Shown here piece by piece: positions 55,671 through 64,000 of a DNA stretch of 64,000 bases. Under the pieces are notes generated by a model. That model saw only the letters and a program-made list of their open reading frames with translations. It made no database searches and was not told the origin of the DNA. Source of the DNA: a bacterium (GTDB lineage Bacteria; Pseudomonadota; Alphaproteobacteria; Acetobacterales; Acetobacteraceae); contig JAMFRO010000105.1 in NCBI GenBank assembly GCA_026224825.1, positions 1-64,000 on the forward strand, given 5' to 3'. Within the stretch, counting starts at the first letter, position 1. The number at the start of each line of letters is the position of its first letter. Made by a program: the position numbers and the translations under genes.

Positions 55671-57191
55671 ATGACTCAATTCGGTTTTCCCATCCTCTCG
55701 GTCATTACCTTCCTGCCGCTTGTGGGCGTGTTTCTGCTCGCCACGCTGCAGGGGGAGGATGCACAGATTGCCGGCCGGGCGCGGTTGATCGCTTTGGTCA
55801 CCAGCCTTATCGTGCTGGCGCTTGGTTTGTATCTCTGGTCGGCTTTCAATCCGGCTTTGCCTGGCTATCAGTTTGTGGAGACGGCGCCCTGGCTGGCCGG
55901 GCTGAATATCGCCTATCGCATGGGTGTGGATGGCATCAGCCTGTTCCTGATTCTGCTGACATTATTCCTCACGCCGATTGCCATTCTTGCCAGCGCTTCC
56001 ATCACAAAGCGGGTGCGCGGGTTTTTCTCCGCATTACTGCTGCTGGAAACGATGACGGTTGGCATGTTCGCTGCGGCGGATTTTGTTCTCTTCTATATCT
56101 TCTTCGAAGCCGTTCTGTTGCCGATGTATCTCATTATCGGTGTCTGGGGCGGTGAGCGGCGGATCTATGCGGCGATCAAATTCTTTGTCTTCACCCTTGC
56201 CGGCTCGCTGTGCATGCTGCTGGCGCTGGTGTGGATGTGGCGCAATGCCGGCAGCACGGACATCGTGACGCTGACGCACACGCCGATCCCGGGCAATGTT
56301 CAGGATTGGCTCTTTCTTGCTTTTCTGGCGTCGTTCGGCGTGAAAGCGGCGGTCTGGCCGCTGCACACCTGGTTGCCGGATGCTTATGGCGAGGCGCCGA
56401 TTCCGGGGACGATCATGCTGGCTGCGGTGCTCTCCAAAATGGGCGCCTATGGTTTCTTGCGTTTTGCTGTGCCGATGCTGCCCAATGCCGCCGCGACATT
56501 TGAACCGGTGATGTTCACGCTGGGTGTGGTGGCGGTCATCTACGTCTCCTTCGTGGCCTTGGCGCAGACGGATATGAAGCGGCTGATCGCCTATTCTTCT
56601 GTCGCGCATATGGGCATCATCATCATCGGTATCTTCACCTTCACGGTGGAAGGGATTGAGGGCGCGCTGTTCCAGATGCTCTCGCATGGCATTGTCATCG
56701 CCGGACTGTTTGTCTGTGCCGGTGTGCTGTTGTCGCGCGGGGAGGGGCTGGTTTTGTCCCGGCTCGGCGGGTTGGCGGCCAGAATGCCGGCCTTTGCGGC
56801 ATTGCTGATGGTGTTCTCATTGGCCAATCTCGGTATGCCCGGCACCTCCGGATTCATTGGCGAGATTCTGGTGATTGTCGGCGCGTTGAAGGTGAACTTC
56901 TGGGTCTCCCTGCTGGCTGCCACAGGCATGGTGCTGGGTGCTGCTTATATGCTGGTGCTGCTGCGCGCTGTGCTGTTTGATAAATTCACCCGCCCGGAAC
57001 TGGCCAATTTGCCGGATTTGAAGGCGGGGGAATATGCCATGCTGCTGCCGCTGGCGGCACTTGTGCTGTGGCTAGGCATTTACCCCAGCAATTTCACCCA
57101 TGTTTTTGATGCGCCGGTTGCCGCTCTCGTGCAGGCGCATACGGCCTCCCTCATGCCTCACACGGCGCTGGCCATGGTGACCACAAAATGA
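55671..57191 (+). CDS. nuoM: NADH-quinone oxidoreductase subunit M
   Basis: 506 residues, antiporter-like subunit ND4 with about fourteen helices. FEAVLLPMYLIIGVWGGERRIYAAIKFF, PLHTWLPDAYGEAPIPGTIML and DMKRLIAYSSVAHMG are the family signatures with the key Glu and Lys. It starts 3 nt after nuoL and overlaps nuoN by 4 nt. Confidence 0.97.
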   Translation: MTQFGFPILSVITFLPLVGVFLLATLQGEDAQIAGRARLIALVTSLIVLALGLYLWSAFNPALPGYQFVETAPWLAGLNIAYRMGVDGISLFLILLTLFLTPIAILASASITKRVRGFFSALLLLETMTVGMFAAADFVLFYIFFEAVLLPMYLIIGVWGGERRIYAAIKFFVFTLAGSLCMLLALVWMWRNAGSTDIVTLTHTPIPGNVQDWLFLAFLASFGVKAAVWPLHTWLPDAYGEAPIPGTIMLAAVLSKMGAYGFLRFAVPMLPNAAATFEPVMFTLGVVAVIYVSFVALAQTDMKRLIAYSSVAHMGIIIIGIFTFTVEGIEGALFQMLSHGIVIAGLFVCAGVLLSRGEGLVLSRLGGLAARMPAFAALLMVFSLANLGMPGTSGFIGEILVIVGALKVNFWVSLLAATGMVLGAAYMLVLLRAVLFDKFTRPELANLPDLKAGEYAMLLPLAALVLWLGIYPSNFTHVFDAPVAALVQAHTASLMPHTALAMVTTK

Positions 57192-58606
57192 CTTTTGCTA
57201 CGCCCCTCCTCCCTGCGCTGCTGCTTGGCATTGGCGGCATGGTGCTGCTGCTTGCTGGCGTGCTTACGAAGCGCGATCGTTTTACATTCTGCAGCCTGGC
57301 TGCGGTGGCTTTACTGATTCTGGCGGCGATTGCCTCGGCTGTGGCGCCGGATGCGGTGTTGTTTAACGGGTTGCTGAAGACCAGCCTGTTTACGCGTTTT
57401 GCCGATACGCTGGTCTATCTCGGTGCCGCGATGGCCCTGATTTTGTCGCTCGATTATAACCGGCGCGAGAATATCGCTCGTTTCGAGTATCCGATCCTCG
57501 TGCTCTTTGCCGTGCTCGGCATGATCGTGATGATCTCGGCCAATGATTTGATGTCACTGTATATCGGTTTCGAGCTGCAATCTTTGGCGCTGTATATTAC
57601 GGCCGCCATAGCGCGTGATTCCCTACGTTCCACCGAGGCCGGGCTAAAATATTTTGTGCTCGGTGCGTTGGCGTCCGGCTTGCTGATATACGGCATTTCC
57701 CTGGTGTATGGGTTTGCCGGGACGACCAATTTTACGTCTCTCGCCAGCATCCTTACCGGTGGTGCGGGCTATGGCACGGTTATCGGCATCGTGTTCGTGC
57801 TCGTCGGCCTTGCCTTCAAAATATCCGCGGCCCCGTTCCATATGTGGACGCCGGATGTTTATGAGGGGGCCCCTACGCCGGTGACGGCTTTGTTTGGTAC
57901 CGCCCCTAAAGCAGCCGCCATGGCGTTGTTTCTCTCCGTCATGCTGGGGCCGTTCGGGCATCTCGTCGCGCAATGGCAGAGCATCATCGAGATTTTATCC
58001 GCCATCTCCATGGCGCTCGGGGCGTTGGCGGCTATTGGCCAGACCAACATCAAGCGGCTGATGGCGTATTCCTCGATTGGCCATATGGGCTACGCGCTCA
58101 TGGGCTTGGCAGCGGGCACCGAGGCCGGGCTGCAAGCCACGTTGGTTTATATCGCAGTTTATGTCGTCATGTCCTTTGCCGCTTTTGCCTGCATTATTGC
58201 CATGCGGCGCCAAGGCCAGGCGGTGGAGAAGATTTCGGACCTGGCTGGTCTGGCGAGCCAGCGGCCGGGCCTGGCTTTGGCTTTTGCGATCATCATGTGG
58301 GCCATGGCCGGTATTCCGCCGCTGTCCGGTTTCTTCGGCAAATTTTACGTATTTGCCGCGGCGTTGAATGCGGGGCTCATGCCGCTGGTGATTATTGGTG
58401 TGATCTCCAGCATCATCGGCGCGTTCTATTATCTGCGCGTCATCAAGGTGATGTATTTCGACAACGGCACGCCTGATTTCGACGCAACACCGGCCGGTGT
58501 CCGCTTCGTCATGTCCGTGGGCACGATTGCAACAGCTTTGTTTGTTCTCCTGCCCGGCCCGCTGGTTGTCGCGGCTGATGCCGCTGCCCGGGCTTTGATG
58601 GGTTGA
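57188..58606 (+). CDS. nuoN: NADH-quinone oxidoreductase subunit N
   Basis: 472 residues, antiporter-like subunit ND2. LYIGFELQSLALYITAA, APFHMWTPDVYEGAPTPVTA and NIKRLMAYSSIGHMGYALMG are conserved. Last complex I gene. Its TGA overlaps the TTG start of birA (TTGA), so the next, unrelated gene is coupled to it. Confidence 0.97.
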   Translation: MTFATPLLPALLLGIGGMVLLLAGVLTKRDRFTFCSLAAVALLILAAIASAVAPDAVLFNGLLKTSLFTRFADTLVYLGAAMALILSLDYNRRENIARFEYPILVLFAVLGMIVMISANDLMSLYIGFELQSLALYITAAIARDSLRSTEAGLKYFVLGALASGLLIYGISLVYGFAGTTNFTSLASILTGGAGYGTVIGIVFVLVGLAFKISAAPFHMWTPDVYEGAPTPVTALFGTAPKAAAMALFLSVMLGPFGHLVAQWQSIIEILSAISMALGALAAIGQTNIKRLMAYSSIGHMGYALMGLAAGTEAGLQATLVYIAVYVVMSFAAFACIIAMRRQGQAVEKISDLAGLASQRPGLALAFAIIMWAMAGIPPLSGFFGKFYVFAAALNAGLMPLVIIGVISSIIGAFYYLRVIKVMYFDNGTPDFDATPAGVRFVMSVGTIATALFVLLPGPLVVAADAAARALMG

Positions 58607-59316
58607 CGGGCTGGCGCCTCGAGGTTTTCGAAGAACTGGCGTCGACCTCGACATTATGTGCTGAGCGGGCGCGCGCTGGTGAGGCTGGTGGTTTGGCTGT
58701 GCTGGCGCTGCGGCAGAGTGCTGGGCGGGGCTCCCGCGGGCGCGTGTGGCAAGCGCCGGAGGGCAATCTCAATCTTTCCGTATTGCTGCGCCCCGGGCGC
58801 CCCGCGGCCGAGGCCGGCATGTTCGCGCTTTTGGCCGGCGTTGCGGTGGCGGAAGCGCTGGAAAGCATCACATCCCTCGCTGTCACGTTGAAATGGCCGA
58901 ATGATATTCTGTTTAGGCAGGCCAAGCTTGGCGGTATCCTGATCGACGCCGTGCCCTCCGGTTTGGGGCTCGACTGGCTGGTCATCGGTATTGGCATCAA
59001 TCTGCGTGAGGCGCCCAGGATCGAGGGCAGGCGTACGACCGCTCTGGGCGAGCATGGTGTTGAATTACCCCCCCAGACAGTGGCCAATGCCGTGCTGGAG
59101 CGGCTGGAGCATTGGCAGGATGCGCCCGCAGCGGCGATTATGCAGGTCTGGCTGGCGCGTGCCCATGGTATTGGCACGCCGATTGAGGTTCTGGCCGGCG
59201 GAAAACTTTTGCAGGGCAGCTTCGCGGGGCTAACGCCCGCAGGTGAATTGCTGTTGCGGAGTGAAGATCGTATCGAGGCGATCAGCACCGGGGAAGTATT
59301 GCTCGGTCCACCATGA
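58603..59316 (+). CDS. birA: Biotin--[acetyl-CoA-carboxylase] ligase
   Basis: 237 residues from a TTG start that overlaps the nuoN stop. GRGSRGRVW is the biotin/AMP loop, and KWPNDILF carries the catalytic lysine region. It attaches biotin to the carboxyl carrier protein. There is no N-terminal helix-turn-helix, so it is a ligase only and not a repressor like E. coli BirA. Its stop overlaps coaX as ATGA. nuoN-birA-coaX-rnj is a conserved alphaproteobacterial order. Confidence 0.93.
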   Translation: MTGWRLEVFEELASTSTLCAERARAGEAGGLAVLALRQSAGRGSRGRVWQAPEGNLNLSVLLRPGRPAAEAGMFALLAGVAVAEALESITSLAVTLKWPNDILFRQAKLGGILIDAVPSGLGLDWLVIGIGINLREAPRIEGRRTTALGEHGVELPPQTVANAVLERLEHWQDAPAAAIMQVWLARAHGIGTPIEVLAGGKLLQGSFAGLTPAGELLLRSEDRIEAISTGEVLLGPP

Positions 59317-60137
59317 GGGGCAAAAGCATGCTTTTGGTCATTGATGCCGGCAATACCAACATCGTCTTCGCGGTCCATGATGGCGTGGAATGGCGAGGTA
59401 CGTGGCGTCTGGCGACATCGGCGCAGCGGACCTCCGACGAATACGGGGTCTGGCTTGAGGCGTTGCTGACACGCACCGGGATTTCCCCGCATGATGTAGA
59501 GCGGGCGGTCATCGGTACGGTGGTGCCGGCGGCCCTGTATCATCTGCGTCGGCTTTGCCGCGAATGGTTCAGCGTGGAGCCGCTGGTGGCCCGTGCCTCC
59601 CTGAAGTGGGGGTTCGCCATTAAGACGGACAATCCAGACGAGGTGGGTGCCGACCGCTTGCTGAATGCGCTGGCGGCGCACCGGCAATATAAAGGTCCGC
59701 TCGTGGTGGTGGATTTCGGCACGGCGACGACCTTCGACGTTGTTGACGAGGATGGTTCCTATATCGGTGGTGCCATTTCCCCCGGCATCAATCTCTCAAT
59801 CGAGGCGCTGCACCAGGCCGCGGCCAGGCTGCCGCGGATTGGCATCAGCCGTCCTCAATCGGTCATCGGCAGGGGCACTGTGTCCGCCATGCAGTCCGGT
59901 ACGTATTGGGGCTATGTGGGGCTCATCGAGGGGCTGCTGACCCGGATTGCCGCCGAATTCGGCAAGCCGCTGAAAGCGATTGCCACGGGCGGCCTTGCCC
60001 CCTTGTTTGCTGAAGGCACGGCGAAATTCATGGCCATTGATGCGGATTTGACGCTCGATGGTTTGCGTTTGCTGTCGTTGCTTAACCCAGCACCAGTTTT
60101 GCCGCGCGATCGTGCGCGGCTTATCGAGAATGAATAA
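59313..60137 (+). CDS. coaX: Type III pantothenate kinase
   Basis: 274 residues. It phosphorylates pantothenate, the first step to CoA. The ASKHA-fold motifs [28 protein letters not shown] and [16 protein letters not shown] with the catalytic Asp and Gly-rich turn are present. This class is not feedback-inhibited by CoA, unlike CoaA (family knowledge). It overlaps birA by 4 nt and precedes rnj by 21 nt. Confidence 0.95.
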   Translation: MRGKSMLLVIDAGNTNIVFAVHDGVEWRGTWRLATSAQRTSDEYGVWLEALLTRTGISPHDVERAVIGTVVPAALYHLRRLCREWFSVEPLVARASLKWGFAIKTDNPDEVGADRLLNALAAHRQYKGPLVVVDFGTATTFDVVDEDGSYIGGAISPGINLSIEALHQAAARLPRIGISRPQSVIGRGTVSAMQSGTYWGYVGLIEGLLTRIAAEFGKPLKAIATGGLAPLFAEGTAKFMAIDADLTLDGLRLLSLLNPAPVLPRDRARLIENE

Positions 60138-60158
60138 ACAAATGGTTCAGGAGAAGTA

Positions 60159-61844
60159 ATGGCAAAATCCACCGGTAAGACAGTGGTTTCGGTGCAGGAT
60201 GATGCCGGGCAGGGGTTCATTTTCGTGCCGCTCGGCGGCACGGGCGAGATCGGGATGAATTTCAACCTTTATGGCTGCGATGGTGCCTGGCTGGCGGTTG
60301 ACTGCGGGATCGGCTTCTCCGGCCCTGATACGCCGGAGACGGAGATTTTGCTCCCCGATCCGGCCTTTATCGCCGAGCAGCGCGATGCCTTGCTGGGGAT
60401 CGTCGTCACCCATGTGCATGAGGATCATATCGGCGGTATTGCCCGGCTCTGGCCGCAATTGCGCTGTCCGGTTTATGCCACGCCCTTCGCTGCGGCGGTC
60501 ATTCGCCGCAAGCTGAATGAGGCCGGGCTGACGCGCGAAGTGAAAATCCACATCATCCAACCGGGCGGACGCTTTGTGCTGGGGCCGTTCCAGCTTCGCT
60601 ATCTGGCGATGACGCATTCCACGCCGGAGGCGCAGGCGCTGGCGCTGACAACACGTTACGGTACCGTGTTGCATACCGGGGATTGGAAATTTGACCCCTC
60701 GCCGGTTGTGGGCGGGCTCTCCGATGAGGCTGGGTTGAAGGAATTGGGCGATGCCGGTGTGCTGGCCATTGTCTCTGATTCCACCAATGCGACGGTTGAG
60801 GGGCATTCCGGCTCAGAGCTGGAGGTGAAGAAGAGCCTCGAAGCGCTCATCATGGATCTGCCCGGCCGCGTGGCGGTGACGTGTTTTGCCAGCAATATCG
60901 CGCGTGTTGCCTCTGTTATCGATGCCGGGGTGGCGGCAGGGCGCCATGTGGCGCTTATCGGCCGCAGCCTGGGCAATTACATTGCGGCCGCCCAGGAGTC
61001 TGGATATCTGCTGGATGTGCCGGATTTTATTCCCGAGAAGGCTATTGGCAGTATTCCGGATGATAATCTGCTGCTGGTGGTGACCGGCAGCCAGGGTGAG
61101 CCGCGTGCTGCCTTGGCGCGCATCGCGGCGGATACGCATCCTCATGCCGTGCTGGGCGAGGGCGATACGGTGATCTTCTCCTCGCGCGTGATTCCTGGAA
61201 ATGAGCGGGCGATCGCCACGGTGCGCGATGGGTTGGCCAGGCGCGGGGTAAACGTCATTACTGATGATGATGAATTCACCCATGTCTCGGGTCATCCGGC
61301 GCGCGATGAGCTGCGTAAATTATATAAGCTGGTCCGGCCGCAATATGTGATCCCGACGCATGGTACCTGGCGCCATCTTTCCACCCATGCCGCTTTGGCT
61401 GAGGAGGAAGGTATACCGACAGTGCTGCTGGAGAACGGCGACGTATTGCAGTTTGCGCCGGGCCGGCCCGAAATTGTCGATACCGTGCCCACGGGGCGGC
61501 TGGCGGTGGACGGGGAACGGATCGTGCCGCTGAAGGGCGGTATCATGGCCAACCGGCGCCGGATGCTGTTCAACGGCGCTGTGATTGGCAGTTTTGCCAT
61601 GGACGGTTCTGGCAAACTGCTGGGGCTGCCGAAAATCTCAGCGCCGGGGCTGCTCGATGAGGTGGAAGCCGACCTTCGGCAAGAGGTGGAAACGGAGTTC
61701 CGGGAGATTCTCATTAAGCTCCGCGCCGAGCTGCGCCGTGACGACTCCGCGTTTATCAATGCGGCCAAAGCCGGGTTGCGGAAAATTATTGGCAAGCATT
61801 TTGGCAAACGGCCCCTGGTAGAGGTGCATGCCATTCAAGTTTGA
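60159..61844 (+). CDS. rnj: Ribonuclease J
   Basis: 561 residues, metallo-beta-lactamase plus beta-CASP fold. The metal motif THVHEDHIGG has His85, His87, Asp89 and His90; VSDSTNA, TGSQGEPRAAL and PTHGTWRHL follow. It acts in mRNA decay and rRNA maturation as a 5'-3' exonuclease and endonuclease. The start follows AGGAGA, 21 nt after coaX, so it lies in the same operon. Confidence 0.95.
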   Translation: MAKSTGKTVVSVQDDAGQGFIFVPLGGTGEIGMNFNLYGCDGAWLAVDCGIGFSGPDTPETEILLPDPAFIAEQRDALLGIVVTHVHEDHIGGIARLWPQLRCPVYATPFAAAVIRRKLNEAGLTREVKIHIIQPGGRFVLGPFQLRYLAMTHSTPEAQALALTTRYGTVLHTGDWKFDPSPVVGGLSDEAGLKELGDAGVLAIVSDSTNATVEGHSGSELEVKKSLEALIMDLPGRVAVTCFASNIARVASVIDAGVAAGRHVALIGRSLGNYIAAAQESGYLLDVPDFIPEKAIGSIPDDNLLLVVTGSQGEPRAALARIAADTHPHAVLGEGDTVIFSSRVIPGNERAIATVRDGLARRGVNVITDDDEFTHVSGHPARDELRKLYKLVRPQYVIPTHGTWRHLSTHAALAEEEGIPTVLLENGDVLQFAPGRPEIVDTVPTGRLAVDGERIVPLKGGIMANRRRMLFNGAVIGSFAMDGSGKLLGLPKISAPGLLDEVEADLRQEVETEFREILIKLRAELRRDDSAFINAAKAGLRKIIGKHFGKRPLVEVHAIQV

Positions 61845-62042
61845 ACAAAAAATAGAAATTTATGGGTGATCAATAGTGCTGCTTGACCAAAAAAAGATCA
61901 GAGAATGTTTTTTTGGCTAAAATATGCGCGAAATCGAACCTGTTTTTTCTGGACGCCTATGATTTGTGCGGTGCATGATAAGCCCAGGATGGGGTTTGGT
62001 TCTTCATCCTGCCGTGTGACTGGCGTTTCCTCCCTGAACTTG

Positions 62043-62070
62043 GCCCGCCGCCCGATTAGGGCTGGCGGGC
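62043..62070 (+). terminator. Strong hairpin between rnj and the acyltransferase gene
   Basis: A double-block stem GCCCGCC plus GCCC pairs with GGGC plus GGCGGGC (arms 62043-62053 and 62059-62070, one bulged T) and is followed by a T-rich run TTCTTTCTATTTG. It is terminator-like and lies 31 nt before the acyltransferase start. It may end the long nuo-rnj transcript, or act in the acyltransferase leader. The rest of the 61845-62042 gap is A/T-rich with no gene seen. Confidence 0.6.
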
Positions 62071-62101
62071 TTCTTTCTATTTGTTTAGGACGAAGCTGCC
62101 C

Positions 62102-63250
62102 ATGAGCACGAAGTTGAGCACGAAGCAGGAATTAACCGATCTGACCATCTGCCGCGCTGTGTTCGCGCTTTGGGTCTTCACCTACCACGTTGATTTGTAT
62201 ATTAATTTTTCCCGCTTCCTGGGGCCTGCGGCGGATTTGATCCGGCATGGCTATCTTGGCGTGGATGGGTTTTTCATCCTGTCCGGCCTCATTCTGGCCC
62301 GGGTGCATGCTGACCTGACCGGCGATACTCAGCGTTACTGGATCAATGGGCGGCCTTCGTCATTTCAACGGCCCACGGTAGGAATGATGATGCGGTTCTG
62401 GGGTAAGCGGCTGGCGCGCGTCTATCCGGTTCATCTCGCCACCATCCTTATACTCGCAGCCCTGGCGGGATTTGGCGTCTTGCTTGGTTGGCAGCCTCAC
62501 GATCCTAGCCGGTTTGGAGTCTCATCGCTGATACAAAATCTTCTGCTTGTGCAGGGGTGGGGGGGCAGTACGCATGGGGCCTGGAATTACCCGTCCTGGT
62601 CGGTCAGTACGGAATGGGCAGGCTACCTTATTTTTCCGATCCTATGGTATTCGCTGTCCTACTGCAGTGCGATTGTCGCCGCGCAAACCATGGTGGTGGG
62701 CTTTGCTTGGGTGGGCTTGGTCTTCGCCGCAAATGGCTACAACCTCAATTTGACCTTCGCCCACGGCCTGTACCGGTTTTTCCCTGAGTTTATTATCGGC
62801 ATGGGGATTGCCCGTGTTGTGCATTTTGTGGCGGATTTTGATGCGGTGCGCAGGGCAAGCCGGATAACAGGTTTTGTTGTCACAATATCCGCGGCAGCCA
62901 TCGGGATCGATCTGGCGGCGGTTCTCGGGATCTGGCTCATATTGGGGGCGTTTTTGATGCAGGCGGATGCAGAGCAGCCCGCTTTGCTCGGACGGCGCAC
63001 GGCATTGAATTGGCTAGGCCGGCGTTCATATGCATTTTATATGAGTTTTGCGATCGCCGAATTGCTGATGTCCCAATATTTCCAGCACAGTGGTTGGACG
63101 CCACGGAGTCATGCGTTGCTTTTTGCGGCAGGCATGCTGGCGATAACTCTGGCGCTGGCGGTTTCCCTTTACGCGGTGGTAGAAACGCCGTGCCGGCGTA
63201 TGGCGGATCGCTGGCTGGCACTCCCGGCCGATGCGCTGCCCGCCGAATAA
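62102..63250 (+). CDS. Acyltransferase family 3 membrane protein
   Basis: 382 residues with about ten membrane helices. The family pattern is [20 protein letters not shown] with the catalytic His near residue 33, then [18 protein letters not shown] and [13 protein letters not shown] near residue 110. Such proteins O-acetylate or succinylate surface polysaccharides, LPS or peptidoglycan. There is no SGNH domain at the C-terminus. It interrupts the usual rnj-to-proS stretch and is flanked by an AT-rich gap. The ATG at 62102 is preferred to a TTG at 62081. Confidence 0.85.
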   Translation: MSTKLSTKQELTDLTICRAVFALWVFTYHVDLYINFSRFLGPAADLIRHGYLGVDGFFILSGLILARVHADLTGDTQRYWINGRPSSFQRPTVGMMMRFWGKRLARVYPVHLATILILAALAGFGVLLGWQPHDPSRFGVSSLIQNLLLVQGWGGSTHGAWNYPSWSVSTEWAGYLIFPILWYSLSYCSAIVAAQTMVVGFAWVGLVFAANGYNLNLTFAHGLYRFFPEFIIGMGIARVVHFVADFDAVRRASRITGFVVTISAAAIGIDLAAVLGIWLILGAFLMQADAEQPALLGRRTALNWLGRRSYAFYMSFAIAELLMSQYFQHSGWTPRSHALLFAAGMLAITLALAVSLYAVVETPCRRMADRWLALPADALPAE

Positions 63251-63278
63251 CACTGGCACTTATCTCAAAAGGTTAAAA

Positions 63279-64000
63279 ATGCGACTGTCCCAAAGCCTGA
63301 TCCCGACCCTCAAGGAGACGCCGTCGGACGCCCAGATTGCCTCGCACCGGCTGATGCTGCGGGCGGGTATGATCCGTCAGATGGCATCGGGCATCTACGC
63401 CTGGCTGCCTACGGGTCTTCGTGTGTTGAGCAAGATCGCGCAGATTGTCCGCGAGGAGCAGGATGCCGCCGGGGCGCAGGAAATGCTGATGCCGACGATC
63501 CAGAGTGCGGATCTCTGGCGCGAGAGCGGGCGCTATGATGCCTATGGCAAGGAGATGCTGCGTATCACCGACCGGCATGAGCGTGAGCTGCTGTATGGGC
63601 CGACGAATGAGGAGATGATCACCGCACTCGTGCGGGATTCGATCAAGAGCTACCGCGATCTGCCGCAACTTCCCTATCATATCCAGTGGAAATTCCGTGA
63701 CGAGGTGCGGCCGCGTTTTGGCGTGCTGCGCGGGCGCGAATTTCTGATGAAGGATGCGTACAGCTTCGATGTTGATTATGCGGGTGCGCTGGTTGCCTAT
63801 AAAAAAATGATGCTGGCCTATATGCGGACGTTCCAGCGCATCGGCATCACGGCGATTCCGATGCGTGCGGATACGGGGCAGATCGGTGGTGATCTGTCGC
63901 ATGAGTTTCATGTGCTGGCGCCCACGGGTGAGAGCGGCGTGTTCTATGACGCAGCGTTCGAAACCGGGGATGCGCTGGTAGAGACGGATATCGAAAAATT
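63279..64000 (+). CDS. proS: Prolyl-tRNA synthetase, N-terminal part (runs off the window)
   Basis: About 240 residues are visible and the frame is open to the last base. [47 protein letters not shown] and the class II motif 2 region [20 protein letters not shown] are the ProS signatures. It charges tRNA-Pro. The ATG at 63279 lies 28 nt after the acyltransferase stop, with no clear promoter between. proS downstream of rnj is the expected alphaproteobacterial order. Confidence 0.95.
   Translation, partial: MRLSQSLIPTLKETPSDAQIASHRLMLRAGMIRQMASGIYAWLPTGLRVLSKIAQIVREEQDAAGAQEMLMPTIQSADLWRESGRYDAYGKEMLRITDRHERELLYGPTNEEMITALVRDSIKSYRDLPQLPYHIQWKFRDEVRPRFGVLRGREFLMKDAYSFDVDYAGALVAYKKMMLAYMRTFQRIGITAIPMRADTGQIGGDLSHEFHVLAPTGESGVFYDAAFETGDALVETDIEK

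Overview
This 64 kb window looks like one contiguous chromosomal core segment of an alphaproteobacterium. The closest fit by content is the Acetobacteraceae (acidophilic or acetic-acid type). This is inferred from the fused aroK-aroB gene, DUF1491, the cobT-cobS-dnaJ/bolA cluster, the ATP12 chaperone, the nuoA-N-birA-coaX-rnj-proS order, the tRNA-Leu-tig-clpP-clpX-lon-hup order and a GC-rich genome. It is not proven by any marker that can be searched here. No insertion sequence, phage, CRISPR array or rRNA is visible.

Layout. (1) 1-8.3 kb, + strand: the end of the spc operon (rplX tail to rplO), then secY, adk and the alpha operon (rpsM, rpsK, rpoA, rplQ). (2) 8.3-14.5 kb, mostly - strand: a small unknown protein, a three-gene ABC importer of unresolved substrate, a DUF1491 gene (+), a PaiB-like flavin protein, an ABC-2 polysaccharide exporter pair and a lipoprotein. 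(3) 14.6-18.8 kb: a lipoprotein lytic transglycosylase with a SPOR domain (+), the aroKB fusion (-) and xerD (+). (4) 18.8-24.3 kb, - strand: hisZ-purA followed by gtrA, a sugar-1-phosphate transferase and a family-2 glycosyltransferase. (5) 24.4-37.4 kb: an MBOAT/SGNH O-acylation pair, the cobT-cobS-dnaJ cluster, bolA, a creatininase-like amidohydrolase, an Na+/H+-antiporter-like protein, gabT, ATP12 and AsmA. (6) 37.5-44.5 kb, + strand: tRNA-Leu, tig, clpP, clpX, lon, hup, tRNA-Val and tRNA-Asp, a proteostasis block. (7) 44.6-64 kb, + strand: the complete 14-gene respiratory complex I operon, translationally coupled into birA and coaX, then rnj, an acyltransferase-3 gene and the start of proS.

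The genes are mainly housekeeping: translation, protein export, nucleotide and aromatic amino-acid synthesis, protein quality control and respiration. Envelope-polysaccharide functions (exporter, initiating transferase, GtrA flippase, glycosyltransferase, two kinds of O-acyltransferase) are scattered between them.

The most unusual signals are non-coding. Two convergent gene pairs (rplQ with a small gene, and the transglycosylase with aroKB) are each separated by a large nested palindrome. In both, the outer arms begin at the two TAA stop codons, the centre is a separate perfect hairpin, and a 32-nt core is shared between the loci. The start region of aroKB is also tandemly duplicated in 29-nt units, giving two tiny ATGA-coupled upstream reading frames. 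I found no strong evidence for a wholly new multi-gene system.
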